Translations under genes and position numbers: made by a program
NCBI GenBank assembly: GCA_034431315.1
Contig: DAOUDK010000128.1
Location: 1 to 64,000 of the forward strand
Reading direction: 5' to 3'
DNA from: JAUWOY01 sp034431315
Lineage (GTDB): Bacteria; Chloroflexota; Anaerolineae; VGOG01
DNA length: 64,000 nt
Shown here: one piece after another, positions 50,101 through 59,136 of the stretch
Layout: each line of letters opens with the position of its first letter
Numbering within the stretch: the first letter of the stretch is position 1
The notes under the pieces: model-generated
Database searches by the model: none
What the model was told of the DNA's origin: nothing
What the model saw: only the letters and a program-made list of their open reading frames with translations

Positions 50101-53100
50101 ATGAAAGCTAAGGTCATCTTGTGGGGCTTGCTGCTATTGACATTGCTCTCGGCTTGCGGACGTCCCGAGGAAACGACGCCGACGCCTTCACCACTGCCAC
50201 CGACCCCCACACCGACGACAACTGAAGTCACGCCCACGCCTTCCCCCGTCGTCCCGACGGCAACAGAGGAAGCGACGCCCACCCCTCCCCCTGCCACCCC
50301 AACGGCGACCGAGGAAGCGACGCCCACCCCTCAACCCACCTCCACCCCCGAGGGAATCTGGCCCAAAGTCGTCGCCAGGCTGGAGCTGGGAGTGCCGGCG
50401 GGCAACGGCTACTACCCGCGAGCCATAGCCATCAACGCAACCACAGGCCGCATCTATGTGCGCAACGAGAGAAGCGATTCGGAGGAGTACGGCAATGTTT
50501 CGGTCATCGCCGGGGAGACCAACGAGATCATCGCCACCATCCCCGTGGGCCGGAGCGGCTGGGACTATGGCGAAGTGGCCGTGGACGAGACAGCCAACCG
50601 CGTCTACGTGGTCAGCCGGGGGGATAAGACGCTGACGGTCATCGGCGGGGACACCCACCAGGTGCTTGCTACTATCGAGGACGTGGAGGCTGTGGCTGTG
50701 GACGGGGCGGGGGGTCATCTCTACGTAGCCGATGGTGAATCAGTTCGCCTGCTCAATGCCGGAGACTACCACGAGCTGCGTAGCACCAACCTGCTGCCCG
50801 CCTCCGCTGTAGTCGCCCTGACCCTCAACCTGCCTGCCGACCGTCTCTACCTGGCCCGCTCCTCTCCCAATGCCCTGGATATTTTCACCGCCAGCGCGCT
50901 GGAGAGGGTGACCAGCATCCCTCTGAAGGGCCGTGTCCAAGACCTGGCGATCAACACGGTCGCCAATCGTCTCTACGTGGCCCTCAGCGGCAATGAGAAT
51001 GACGAAATCCTGACTTTCGATGGAAGCAGCGGCGACGCCATCGCCAGCCTAGTAGCGGGCGAGCACTACCAGATAAACGTCCTGGCTGTGGATGAGACGG
51101 CGGACCGCCTCTACGTCGGGCGAACGATGTGGCAGGAGCCGGGCGTGCTGGTGGTCAACGGAGCTACGGGGCAGATCGTAGACCAGATAGGCCCGGCCAG
51201 CGGCGTGGAAGGCATCGCCCTTGATCCTCAGCGGAAAAAGCTCTACCTCTCCCTGACGTATGAAAACCGGGTGGCGGTCATAGACACGGAGCGGAAGGCC
51301 ACCGTAGCGCTGGTGCCGACGGCCATCGAGGTGGTGGATGCGGCCGTTGATCCCAGCGCCCAGCGCCTCTACGTCACCGATAGCGCTGACCGGCTCCATG
51401 TCTTCGACAGCAGCAACTACGAAGAACTGGCCCTCGTCCCCGGTCGCGGCCCGTTGGCCGTTGACGATATCCGCCATCGGATCTATGTCGGCGACCCCGA
51501 TGGCCAGGGCATCCAGATCATTGACGGCCAGACAAATCACGCGGTGGGCCTCATCCCCCAAACGGGCAAGCCGGTGGTCAACCCGAAGACTAACGAGCTT
51601 TACATCGTGGAGAGCGGAATCTACATCGCCGACCCCGACGCTCAAAGCGTGGTGGGCAAAATTGATTCCACTTTCCCCCGGCCGGGCGGCTTCCCCCCTA
51701 ATCCCGCTGCTGTAGATCTGGCCATTGATCCCCAGTTGAATCTTCTTTACGGGGTCATCAGCAACGGCGTACCCGGCTCCAACAGCGGTAGCTACCTTCA
51801 GGTCTACGACGGGGTCACTCACACCCCAGTGTTCACCGACACGGAGTTGAGCGTGGTCTCGATAGACGTAGACCCCACAGCAGGCCGGGCCTATGTGACC
51901 CGTTCCCACCACTCCTATTCGTCCCTGAAGGTGCTGGCCGAGGGAGGGCATTGGGTAGCCCGACTGGAAGGCATCGTTGGAAACCTGCGGGTGGACCCCA
52001 GGAAGGGACTGCTCTACCTGACCAGCGGCTGGGATAAAGGCAGCAGGCTGCTGGTTGTTGACGGCGAGAAAGCTGACCTCCTGGCCGATGTGCCTTTGGA
52101 CGGCGAGTACGCCTTGCGGGCCTTAGACCCCCTGGCCGGGCGACTGTATCTGATCGGCCAAGGCGGCACCGTCCTGGTGATGGCCGAGAGCGGCGGCGCG
52201 CCGCCAGCTCCGGTCGAACTACGGCCGACGAAGCTGCCAGCCAGTCCCATCCAGCGCATTGTGGTCTCCCCTGACTACGATAGGGACCAGACGCTTCTCG
52301 CTCTGGTAGAGAACAAGTTGTACAAGTCCGAAGACGCTGGCGAGTCCTGGATGCTGATAAGTGGCGGGTTGCCCTCCGGTCAGGATATGGTTTCAGTGGC
52401 TTTCTCCCCCCACTACGCTTCCGACCAAACTCTATTAGCCGGGCTTTCCACGTGGGACATCGGGAGCGGTGTGTACAAATCCACCGACGGCGGCCGGAGC
52501 TGGCGCTTATCCTCTCGCGGCCTGAGCGATCTTCTGGTCCAAGAGGTGGCCTTCGCCGCCGATGGCACGGCCTTTGCCCGCACGCTGCGCCATGGTCTCT
52601 TCAAGCAAGGTCCTGAGCCTGTCGAAGGGTCAACCGATGCAGGAAAACATTGGACTGCCCTAGAAGAGCTGCGGACTGACAGGCCCACCAATCGCCGAGC
52701 GGCGGCCCTGGCTATTTCTCCCGACTACGCCGCCGACCACACGCTGTTCTGGAGCCTGGTCGAGATGGACCGATACGTCGTCCTCAAGTCCCAAGCCAAC
52801 AAATGGGAGGACGGACAATCCTGGGAGGAGGTATTGGATCGAACAGCCCAACTGCTGGCCATCTCCCCTGATTACGCCCACGACCGCACGGTCTACGCCG
52901 TCCTCAGCGGGGCGGGCCTGATGCGCTCCACCGACGGAGGGGAAACGTGGCAGGCCGCCAACTCAGGGCTGGTTTATGAGGACGTTGCCCTGAGCGATCT
53001 CGTCCTCTCGCCCTCTTTCGCCGAGGACAAGACGCTCTACGCCCTGTTCGGCGGCGAAGGGATCCCTCGCCTCTATCGTTCAACAGATAGAGGCGACAAC

Positions 53101-54801
53101 TGGCAGGTTCTTGAAGAGGACACACCAATCAGCGCCTTTGCTCTCCTTCCGAATGGGGACCTGCTGCTGGGCGCCGTTTATGGAAGCGTTGATGGCCTGA
53201 GCGCCGAGGGGCTGATCTGGGAGGACTTGCAGGTGGAGTTGGACGGCCTGAACGTCTACGACCTGGCCATCTCGCCAGGCTATGTTCAGGATCAGACTGT
53301 TTACGCCGCCACGTCCACGGCCGGGGTCTTCGTCTCCCACGACGGGGGTCGAAGTTGGCAGGAGACGGGCTTCCGAGGCCGGACGGGCTTCGACCCCCTT
53401 CACCTGGCCGTCTCGCCTGACTACGCTGGGGATCAGACCCTCTTCGCTGCCTCGAACAGTGGCGTATACCGATGGATCGGCGGCCACTGGCAGGAGCTAC
53501 AAAGAGGGTTGGGCAATCTCTTCCCCGCTTCCGCTCTGGCCATCTCGCCGAACTTCCCCCGCGACAGCACCCTTTTCATCGGTGGAGACTACCGCCGCCC
53601 TCAGGTCTTCATCTCCACTGACCGAGGAGAAAGCTGGACATCGGCGAGCCAGGGGCTGCCCGAAGCTGGGGTAGCGAGCCTGGTTGTTTCACCAAACTAC
53701 GCCGAAGATCGCACTACTTACGCCTGGTTCCAGTATCAGGGGCTGTATCGCACTACCAACGGCGGCCAAAGCTGGGAGCAAGTCAAGAAAGAAGAGGATT
53801 GGTACGTCCAGTCAATGGCCCTCTCGCCGGAGTTCGCCGCCGACGTCCATCGGCTCGCCGATGGCTCCCTCTTCGTCGGCGCGATGTACGGCAACCTGCA
53901 CCGCTCCGACGACGGCGGCTTCACCTGGCAGTCGCTGGGCGGCGGCCTCCCACCGGGCACTGTCTGGGTCAAGGCCCTGGCCGTATCGCCGCAATTCGCA
54001 CGGGACGGCACGCTTTTCGCCGGCCTCGACCGGGGGATCTACAAGTCCACCGACGGGGGCCACTCCTGGCAGGCGGTCAATACCGGCCTTCCCCGTCGGC
54101 CCGACGGCGAGTTGGCGGGGGTGCTGGCGCTGGCCCTCTCGCCGGATTATGCCGCCGACGTCCATCGGCTCGCCGATGGCTCCCTCTTCGCCGCCCTGGT
54201 CGAGCACGGCGTATACAAGTCCACCGACGGCGGAGCCAGTTGGTATCCGCCCACCTGGGGGACGCCGCCGCCCACACCTCTGCCAAGCCCTACGCCCACC
54301 CGTCCAGCGGCTACGGCTACGCCCTGCGCCGTGACGCCCGTTCGCTTCGCTGCGATATGGGCCGACAGACGGGATCGCCTCGGTTGCCCGTTGGAAGCGG
54401 AACGAGAGGTCATTCTGGCTGAAGAGGCTTTCGAGCGAGGCAGGATGTTCTGGCGGGGAGACAGCGGGGAGATCTACGTCCTCCACGACGATCACACCTG
54501 GCAGGCTTTCGCCGACACCTGGCAGGAAGGTCAGCCCCAGGACGATCCCGATCTGACCGCGCCGCCGGGTCTGTTCCAGCCCAAACGAGGCTTTGGCAAG
54601 GTGTGGCGGGAGGAGCTGGGCGGCCCGGCTAGCCAGATCGGTTGGGCCAGGGAGGAGGAACGGGGGGGCACGGGCGTGGTGCAGGCATTTAGCGGCGGCA
54701 CCATCCTTTGGAGCAACCTCCCTTCGACAGGCTCAGGACATCGCGGCACAGCTTACATCCTCTACGCTGATGGCAGTTGGGAGCAGCACGCCCAGCGCTG
54801 A
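50101..54801 (+). CDS. Giant beta-propeller lipoprotein (YVTN-type and BNR/YCF48-type repeats)
   Basis: The 1566-residue protein has a signal with lipobox (LLLLTLLSAC, Cys at residue 19) and a Thr/Pro stalk (about 25-85). An N-terminal half (about 90-700) has YVTN-like repeats such as AVDETANRVYVVSRGDKTLT. A C-terminal half (about 715-1390) has BNR/YCF48 repeats (SPDYAADQTLFAA-type, with YKSTDGGRSWRL). After another Pro-rich linker, about 140 residues follow with weakly LGFP-like character (RLGCPLEAE, ASQIGWAREEE). Four dispersed-repeat insertions lie inside the coding region without breaking the frame. Sialidase activity is not implied, because no catalytic residues are evident. Confidence 0.82.
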   Translation: MKAKVILWGLLLLTLLSACGRPEETTPTPSPLPPTPTPTTTEVTPTPSPVVPTATEEATPTPPPATPTATEEATPTPQPTSTPEGIWPKVVARLELGVPAGNGYYPRAIAINATTGRIYVRNERSDSEEYGNVSVIAGETNEIIATIPVGRSGWDYGEVAVDETANRVYVVSRGDKTLTVIGGDTHQVLATIEDVEAVAVDGAGGHLYVADGESVRLLNAGDYHELRSTNLLPASAVVALTLNLPADRLYLARSSPNALDIFTASALERVTSIPLKGRVQDLAINTVANRLYVALSGNENDEILTFDGSSGDAIASLVAGEHYQINVLAVDETADRLYVGRTMWQEPGVLVVNGATGQIVDQIGPASGVEGIALDPQRKKLYLSLTYENRVAVIDTERKATVALVPTAIEVVDAAVDPSAQRLYVTDSADRLHVFDSSNYEELALVPGRGPLAVDDIRHRIYVGDPDGQGIQIIDGQTNHAVGLIPQTGKPVVNPKTNELYIVESGIYIADPDAQSVVGKIDSTFPRPGGFPPNPAAVDLAIDPQLNLLYGVISNGVPGSNSGSYLQVYDGVTHTPVFTDTELSVVSIDVDPTAGRAYVTRSHHSYSSLKVLAEGGHWVARLEGIVGNLRVDPRKGLLYLTSGWDKGSRLLVVDGEKADLLADVPLDGEYALRALDPLAGRLYLIGQGGTVLVMAESGGAPPAPVELRPTKLPASPIQRIVVSPDYDRDQTLLALVENKLYKSEDAGESWMLISGGLPSGQDMVSVAFSPHYASDQTLLAGLSTWDIGSGVYKSTDGGRSWRLSSRGLSDLLVQEVAFAADGTAFARTLRHGLFKQGPEPVEGSTDAGKHWTALEELRTDRPTNRRAAALAISPDYAADHTLFWSLVEMDRYVVLKSQANKWEDGQSWEEVLDRTAQLLAISPDYAHDRTVYAVLSGAGLMRSTDGGETWQAANSGLVYEDVALSDLVLSPSFAEDKTLYALFGGEGIPRLYRSTDRGDNWQVLEEDTPISAFALLPNGDLLLGAVYGSVDGLSAEGLIWEDLQVELDGLNVYDLAISPGYVQDQTVYAATSTAGVFVSHDGGRSWQETGFRGRTGFDPLHLAVSPDYAGDQTLFAASNSGVYRWIGGHWQELQRGLGNLFPASALAISPNFPRDSTLFIGGDYRRPQVFISTDRGESWTSASQGLPEAGVASLVVSPNYAEDRTTYAWFQYQGLYRTTNGGQSWEQVKKEEDWYVQSMALSPEFAADVHRLADGSLFVGAMYGNLHRSDDGGFTWQSLGGGLPPGTVWVKALAVSPQFARDGTLFAGLDRGIYKSTDGGHSWQAVNTGLPRRPDGELAGVLALALSPDYAADVHRLADGSLFAALVEHGVYKSTDGGASWYPPTWGTPPPTPLPSPTPTRPAATATPCAVTPVRFAAIWADRRDRLGCPLEAEREVILAEEAFERGRMFWRGDSGEIYVLHDDHTWQAFADTWQEGQPQDDPDLTAPPGLFQPKRGFGKVWREELGGPASQIGWAREEERGGTGVVQAFSGGTILWSNLPSTGSGHRGTAYILYADGSWEQHAQR
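52611..52629 (+). repeat. CCTGAGCCTGTCGAAGG repeat inside the propeller gene
   Basis: TCCTGAGCCTGTCGAAGGG is translated as PEPVEG, interrupting the usual YKSTDAGKHW repeat pattern (FKQ-GPEPVEG-STDAGKHW). It is identical in core to the intergenic copy at 13047-13066. Confidence 0.9.
53847..53864. repeat. CCATCGGCTCGCCGATGG palindrome inside the propeller gene (copy 1)
   Basis: CCATCGGC-TC-GCCGATGG is an 8-bp perfect palindrome with a 2-base centre. It encodes HRLADG within AADVHRLADGSLFVG, where other repeats have only AADQTLFA-like residues. Confidence 0.85.
54162..54179. repeat. CCATCGGCTCGCCGATGG palindrome inside the propeller gene (copy 2)
   Basis: This is an identical palindrome at the equivalent place in a later propeller repeat (AADVHRLADGSLFAA). 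Flanking propeller repeats differ, so it is not part of a longer duplication. Confidence 0.85.
54721..54738 (-). repeat. CCTGAGCCTGTCGAAGG repeat inside the propeller gene (inverted)
   Basis: CCTTCGACAGGCTCAGGA is the reverse complement of the repeat at 13047 and 52611. It is translated as PSTGSG near the C-terminus. Confidence 0.9.
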
Positions 54802-54822
54802 AGCACTGGGCCTCGGCCTGAG

Positions 54823-54859
54823 GACTTCGGCTGAGCTCAGTCGAAACCCTCGGCCGAAC
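54823..54859. repeat. CTTCGGCTGAGCTCAGTCGAA REP-like repeat
   Basis: CTTCGGCTGAGCTCAGTCGA followed by AACCCTCGGCCGAAC forms an imperfect palindrome just after the propeller gene. It resembles dispersed REP-type repeats of Chloroflexi. The rest of the gap 54802-55216 holds a terminator, a promoter and a structured leader, with no gene. Confidence 0.7.
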
Positions 54860-54893
54860 GGCTGAAAGGACAAAGCCCTGCGGGCTCAGATTC

Positions 54894-54919
54894 AGCCCCC
54901 GAAGGGGGCTTTGCTCTTT
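54894..54919 (+). terminator. Terminator after the propeller gene
   Basis: AGCCCCC (54894-54900) and GGGGGCT (54904-54910) enclose GAA, followed by TTGCTCTTT. A strong, short hairpin with a T-rich tail. Confidence 0.75.
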
Positions 54920-55076
54920 CCAGCGTTGAGCTTTAGCTCGGCGCTGAGCGGCAGGGCCAAGAAAGTAAAGGCCGGTGACGTGAAAGTAAGCGTCCCCCCC
55001 CAGGGCATATGCGTCAACTTAAGGGTGATGTCGTGCTTACGGGGGCGCTGCCCGGTGGAATTGGAGAGAACTCTCC

Positions 55077-55105
55077 TTGCCAAAATAACGGTTTGCGTGT
55101 ATAAT
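55077..55105 (+). promoter_or_regulatory. Promoter upstream of the zinc-ribbon gene
   Basis: TTGCCA (55077-55082) and TATAAT (55100-55105) have a 17-base spacer. The first start codon is 112 bases downstream, leaving a long leader. Confidence 0.78.
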
Positions 55106-55111
55106 TAGTAT

Positions 55112-55205
55112 GCTGCAATGAAGGCCTAACCTCTTGGATAGGCATGACCTTGGGAGGTGCGAAGAGCGACAAATCGGGCACCGTTGCGGAGGCGAGGCCC
55201 GAAAA
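55112..55205 (+). other. Possible structured 5' leader
   Basis: The roughly 100-base leader can form GCCTA-TAGGC (hairpin near 55122-55142) and CGGGC-GCCCG pairings (near 55177-55203), followed by the AAAAGGAG binding site. I do not recognise a known riboswitch core. A regulatory role is inference. Confidence 0.4.
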
Positions 55206-55216
55206 GGAGATAAAAT

Positions 55217-55459
55217 ATGGCCAACGAAGAGAGCGATCATTTAAAGCTGGAATCCCAGGACGACATCGCCTACCTCATCGGGAAAAGGAGTCCTGAGGAA
55301 CAAGAAAAGCAAATCAAGATGCCGAAACATAGCCTCCGATGCCTGTCGTGCGGCAGGTTCGTCCCCATCGGTGCAACCCACTGTCAAGAGTGCGGAGCGG
55401 AACTGACCTGGCCCGGGGTTAAAATGACGGGCGTTGTGTTCAAAGCGACTGTCATCTGA
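55217..55459 (+). CDS. Small zinc-ribbon protein
   Basis: The 80-residue product has a charged N-terminal half (EEQEKQIKM) and a zinc-ribbon: CLSCGRFVP and CQECGAEL give two CxxC pairs. It ends in a short hydrophobic tail (GVVFKATVI). Function is unknown; small zinc ribbons often bind RNA, DNA or protein partners. It is expressed from its own promoter with a long leader. An upstream TATAAT and good AAAAGGAG binding site support it as a real gene. Confidence 0.75.
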   Translation: MANEESDHLKLESQDDIAYLIGKRSPEEQEKQIKMPKHSLRCLSCGRFVPIGATHCQECGAELTWPGVKMTGVVFKATVI

Positions 55460-55618
55460 AATATGCACTTGCAGCGAGGCTTTTCGGTCCGTACTGATCA
55501 CATCGTTATACGCAAACGAAAGGATCTGATCAGGAACACCGGTTCTCTAGAATCGGCCCCATCCGTCCGGATCTGAGAACTGGGGTTCTCGGTACGTGGA
55601 CGGATTCTTTACAGTTAG

Positions 55619-57649
55619 ATGGAGGAGAGGAAAATGGTGAAGAAGGAGAAGGAAACCAAGCATCTGGCCGAGGAGAGGGAAGAAAAGCAAGAGGAAATGG
55701 TTCGCGACGAATACTGGCAACTGACAGAAGACTTCGTACAGATCGTCAAACGAGCAGAGCAGAGCTACCAGGAGAAATCACCGGGACGGGAGATAGACTT
55801 TGTTTCGCTCTTCATGGGCTCCCGTTCGGGCATCATCTGCACCGCTGATAAAGAGGGCATTCCGCAGATAATCGTCACTGGCGAGGAAACGGATAACCAG
55901 GGAAGGCAGAGGACCCAACGCTTCTTCATCGGATTGCAGGCGGGAGTGTCCACCAAGGACAAGGCTTTCCCCACCGTCAACCTGGCCAAAGACGAGACCA
56001 CCGTCAAGGAGTTCGAGGTCTCTAGCCAGGGGCACAACCTGGTCAAGCAGGCTATCGAACGGGCCAAGAAGAGAGGGGAGAAAATCCAGCGCAAGATTGA
56101 TGAGGAGAATTACGAGTGGTTCCCCTTCTACCACGTCGAGGGCCAGACGGTGTCTATCAACGAGGATGTGGAGCCCAAGGTCAACCTGGACCTGGTGGTC
56201 AGCCTGGTGGCCTCCGGGCGTCAAGTGATCAAGAACGAACTGGGGGCCAAGGTAGACGAGATCAGGGTCAATTTCGTCAAATGGACCGAGAACTTCGAGT
56301 ACGCCGACACCGACGGCGCTCATATCGACCACGTCATCCCCCGCCTGGGCTTCACCATCTGGGTCAGGACCAAGGACGGCTGCGAGGCCTTCGGGGCCAT
56401 CCGCGGGGCGATGGGGGGCATGGAGATCCTGGGCCGCTATGGAGACGTTAAGCGCCAGGAGGGCGAATCTGACACCGACTATTATCTGCGGGTGGTGACA
56501 GAGCTGGCCAAGGAGGTCTCCAAGGAAGCCATGGACCTGGACCGGGCCCAGAGGGCCTCGATCCTGGGAACCGAATGCCCGGTGATCCTCTCTCCCCAGG
56601 TGACTGGCGCCCTGGTACACGAGGTCTACGGGCACACCAGCGAGGGGGACATCATCTGCGCCAATCGGCGCTCCAAGACGGCCCAACTGATCCTTAAAAG
56701 CCGCATCGGTGCCCAGGTCAGCGATTATCCCAACTTCACCGTCATTGACACCGGTGCAGCCGATCTCAAGCTAGGCAAGCGAGGGATCAAGCATGCCTTC
56801 GGTGCACTCATCGTGGACGAGCAGGGCTGCCCGGCCAAGGAGACCAGGCTCATCGAGCGGGGCATCCAGGTCAACGTGCTGAACGACCGCTACACCTTCA
56901 ATGAGATCGTAGATGGCCTCAAAGAAGAGATCGTCGAGGGGATGAAGAAGCACGGACTCACAGGCAACGTGCGGCGCGAGAAGTATGACATGCCTCCTCA
57001 GGTGCGGATAACCAACGCCTATCTTCTGCCCGACGAGAAAGGGCCCCGCTCCCTGGAGGAGATGGCGGCCAAGATCCCCAGGAACAAGAAAGGGGTCTAC
57101 ATCAAAACCTGCAAGGGGGCTTGGATCTCCCCTGACGATGGCGCCTTCGTCATCAAGGGTAACCTTTGCTATCTCATCGAGAACGGCCAGGTGACCGACA
57201 AGCCGATCAAAGAGGTGAAGATGGCGGGCAACGTGGCCAAGTTCGTGGACAAGATCAAAGCTGTAGGGTCAAGCGAGACCATCGACCGCACTTTCACCGG
57301 TTTTTGCGGAAAGGCTGATCAATGGGTGCCCGTAGAGGGTGGGGGGCCGCTGGTGTACATCGAGGACGCCAAACTGGGCGGGGGGCGCTACCGGCCCTGG
57401 AGCGAGCTGGTGGAGGAATACCACCGCCAGCACGACCAGGTGCTCAAGGGGCAGCGGGACGAAGAGGGGATCTATCTTCCCGAGTTCGCCACGGAGATGG
57501 GCGAGGGCATCTCACAGGCCAAGGTTTGTCTGCTGACGACGACCCTGCCCGGCCGGCAGGAAGGCGATTGGATCATGGGGCGACGTGACCGCGCCGACTT
57601 CATCCTTCGCGGTGGCGAGCTGGTAGAGAGGGGCGATTGGTTTGAGTGA
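55619..57649 (+). CDS. TldD/PmbA family metalloprotease, long form
   Basis: The protein has the TldD metal motif H334-E-V-Y-G-H339 (LVHEVYGHTSEGD) and GGP/NxS-type C-terminal blocks (PVEGGGPLVYIEDAKLGGGR). TldD/TldE remove leader peptides from modified peptides and degrade others. At 676 residues it is about 200 longer than E. coli TldD, with a charged N-terminal region rich in Glu and Lys (1-45) and an extra middle segment. No TldE/PmbA partner is adjacent; instead a helical protein of unknown function overlaps its end. The pair may be a distinct protease complex. Confidence 0.85.
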   Translation: MEERKMVKKEKETKHLAEEREEKQEEMVRDEYWQLTEDFVQIVKRAEQSYQEKSPGREIDFVSLFMGSRSGIICTADKEGIPQIIVTGEETDNQGRQRTQRFFIGLQAGVSTKDKAFPTVNLAKDETTVKEFEVSSQGHNLVKQAIERAKKRGEKIQRKIDEENYEWFPFYHVEGQTVSINEDVEPKVNLDLVVSLVASGRQVIKNELGAKVDEIRVNFVKWTENFEYADTDGAHIDHVIPRLGFTIWVRTKDGCEAFGAIRGAMGGMEILGRYGDVKRQEGESDTDYYLRVVTELAKEVSKEAMDLDRAQRASILGTECPVILSPQVTGALVHEVYGHTSEGDIICANRRSKTAQLILKSRIGAQVSDYPNFTVIDTGAADLKLGKRGIKHAFGALIVDEQGCPAKETRLIERGIQVNVLNDRYTFNEIVDGLKEEIVEGMKKHGLTGNVRREKYDMPPQVRITNAYLLPDEKGPRSLEEMAAKIPRNKKGVYIKTCKGAWISPDDGAFVIKGNLCYLIENGQVTDKPIKEVKMAGNVAKFVDKIKAVGSSETIDRTFTGFCGKADQWVPVEGGGPLVYIEDAKLGGGRYRPWSELVEEYHRQHDQVLKGQRDEEGIYLPEFATEMGEGISQAKVCLLTTTLPGRQEGDWIMGRRDRADFILRGGELVERGDWFE

Positions 57650-58598
57650 CAGAGGCAAGATGAAAGAGGAAAGGGAAGAGAAGAGGAAAGAAGCCTATCA
57701 GCAAGTCGTAAAGCGAGAGCGTAAGCGATTCCAGCGTGCTCTTGAAGCCGCTATTAAGGAGTTGCTCTCTCGAAAGTATGAGGCTGGCGAGGAGTACAAG
57801 GAGTACGAAAGGTACGTCGAGACCTGTCAGCGGATTGAGAGCAGCCTGACTCTATGGGAACCGGTGGCGGAAGAACTCTTCCCCCTCTTTGTTCAGACAA
57901 AAGGGCGGAGCAATTGGGAGATGTACCTGACGGGCTTGCGCCAGCTTCACCGCCGTTTCCCCGATTCTCACCTCTTCCGGGCCACGCTATCCATCTACAA
58001 GCTCGAAGACCTCAAGGAGAAGCTGGCAGCCTTCTCCAGGCGCTGGCTGGACTTCCTGCACGGGGCCGACGAAGCCCTGCGCCAGGTGGACAGGTACCTG
58101 GGGAATCTGGCCAAAGCGCAGGAAATCATGGCAAGCTACGGCAACGAAAACGAGGATCTGGCCCGGCTCTACGCCTCCCTCAAGACTTGGGAGAAAGAGG
58201 AGGATTTCGAGAAACTTTTCGACCACCTGCGCCAGTTTTTAGACATCGGCATCGAGGTCTTTGTCCTTGGCCCCATCCAGCTTTACCTCATGCTCAGCCG
58301 CGATGCCTTCCTCCTCATCTTCAAGGCCCTGACAGTGGACAAGTTGAGCAAACTCGAGGAGAAGCGGGAGGGGAAGTACGATGATTTGATGGCCCTGCAC
58401 GACTTCGTCTACGGCCTGGTTCGCGATTCGCTAACGCGTCAGGCGATGCAGGAGGTTTTGGAAGCGACGATGGAGGAATACATCAAAGATTTGAAGGAGG
58501 AGCACACGAAGCTCCGCCGGCAGGTCCCGGGCAAGGAACGGAAGCGCCGCTTCGTCCAGTACTTCGAGGAAGGAACCCTTTTTAAGAAAGCCCAATAG
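57642..58598 (+). CDS. Helical protein of unknown function, tldD-coupled
   Basis: The 318-residue product is almost all helical and highly charged, with coiled-coil potential at the start (KMKEEREEKRKEAYQQVVKR) and the end (EEYIKDLKEEHTKLRRQVPG). A more hydrophobic middle segment (EVFVLGPIQLYLMLSRDAFL) may pack against a partner. I do not recognise the family. The TTG at 57642 overlaps the tldD stop; an ATG at 57660 is an alternative. Strict overlap implies that the two proteins act together. Confidence 0.65.
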   Translation: MSDRGKMKEEREEKRKEAYQQVVKRERKRFQRALEAAIKELLSRKYEAGEEYKEYERYVETCQRIESSLTLWEPVAEELFPLFVQTKGRSNWEMYLTGLRQLHRRFPDSHLFRATLSIYKLEDLKEKLAAFSRRWLDFLHGADEALRQVDRYLGNLAKAQEIMASYGNENEDLARLYASLKTWEKEEDFEKLFDHLRQFLDIGIEVFVLGPIQLYLMLSRDAFLLIFKALTVDKLSKLEEKREGKYDDLMALHDFVYGLVRDSLTRQAMQEVLEATMEEYIKDLKEEHTKLRRQVPGKERKRRFVQYFEEGTLFKKAQ

Positions 58599-58621
58599 GA
58601 CATCTTTATTGGTGAGCAAGA

Positions 58622-58658
58622 ATCCCTTCGCCCCCTAAGAGAGGTGGAAGGGGTTTTT
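58622..58658 (+). terminator. Terminator of the tldD operon
   Basis: CCCTTC near 58624 pairs with GAAGGG near 58646 (with a partly paired inner part), followed by GTTTTT. It lies about 25 bases after the stop. Confidence 0.65.
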
Positions 58659-58678
58659 GGTTTCTCCTTGCGGCGACG

Positions 58679-59125
58679 ATGGAAAGAGAGCGTAATGGGG
58701 CCGAGATGAAAGGCACCTATGCTTTGGTTTTGCAGTTGGAACGTCAAGCGGAGATCGCCATCGGCAAGCTGGGCACGTTCACCTTTCCCACTGGCTACTA
58801 CCTCTACCTGGGCAGTGCCCTGGGCCCCGGAGGCTTGGAGGCCCGCCTGTCCCGCCACCGCCGCCGTGACAAGAAGCTCCGCTGGCACATAGACTACCTG
58901 CTGGAGTACGCCCAACTGGTAGAGGTCTGGAGCGCCGCCTCGACGGCCAGATTGGAGTGCCTCTGGGCTCAGGCGGCGCGGGGGCTCCCCGGCGGCGAGA
59001 TACCCGTTCCTGGCTTCGGTTCCTCCGACTGCCGCTGCCCTTCACACCTGATCCGCCTGCTCAGAAAACCATCCTATGAGGAATTCACCGCCAGGCTTCT
59101 GATGGTCAATGTGCGCAATAGTTAG
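58679..59125 (+). CDS. GIY-YIG nuclease family protein (DUF123)
   Basis: The 148-residue product begins MERERNGAEMKGTYALVLQL and contains GYYLYLGSALGPGGLEARLS (the GIY-YIG-like strand-loop) with RHRRRDKKLRWHIDYLLEYA and the Cys-rich block FGSSDCRCPSHLIRLL. This is the DUF123 group of GIY-YIG nucleases, often found alone or fused to endonuclease III. The ATG at 58706 (MKGTY) is an alternative start. Its DNA or RNA target is unknown. Confidence 0.85.
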   Translation: MERERNGAEMKGTYALVLQLERQAEIAIGKLGTFTFPTGYYLYLGSALGPGGLEARLSRHRRRDKKLRWHIDYLLEYAQLVEVWSAASTARLECLWAQAARGLPGGEIPVPGFGSSDCRCPSHLIRLLRKPSYEEFTARLLMVNVRNS

Positions 59126-59136
59126 GAGGGAAACGA

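Noticed and set aside
52200..54250. Active sialidase domain in the BNR-repeat region
   Set aside because: The repeats lack the arginine triad and other catalytic residues; they look structural.
54980..55075. GGGCATATGCGTCAACTTAA region looked like a transposase remnant
   Set aside because: Translation in all frames gives no recognisable transposase motif and no terminal repeats were found.
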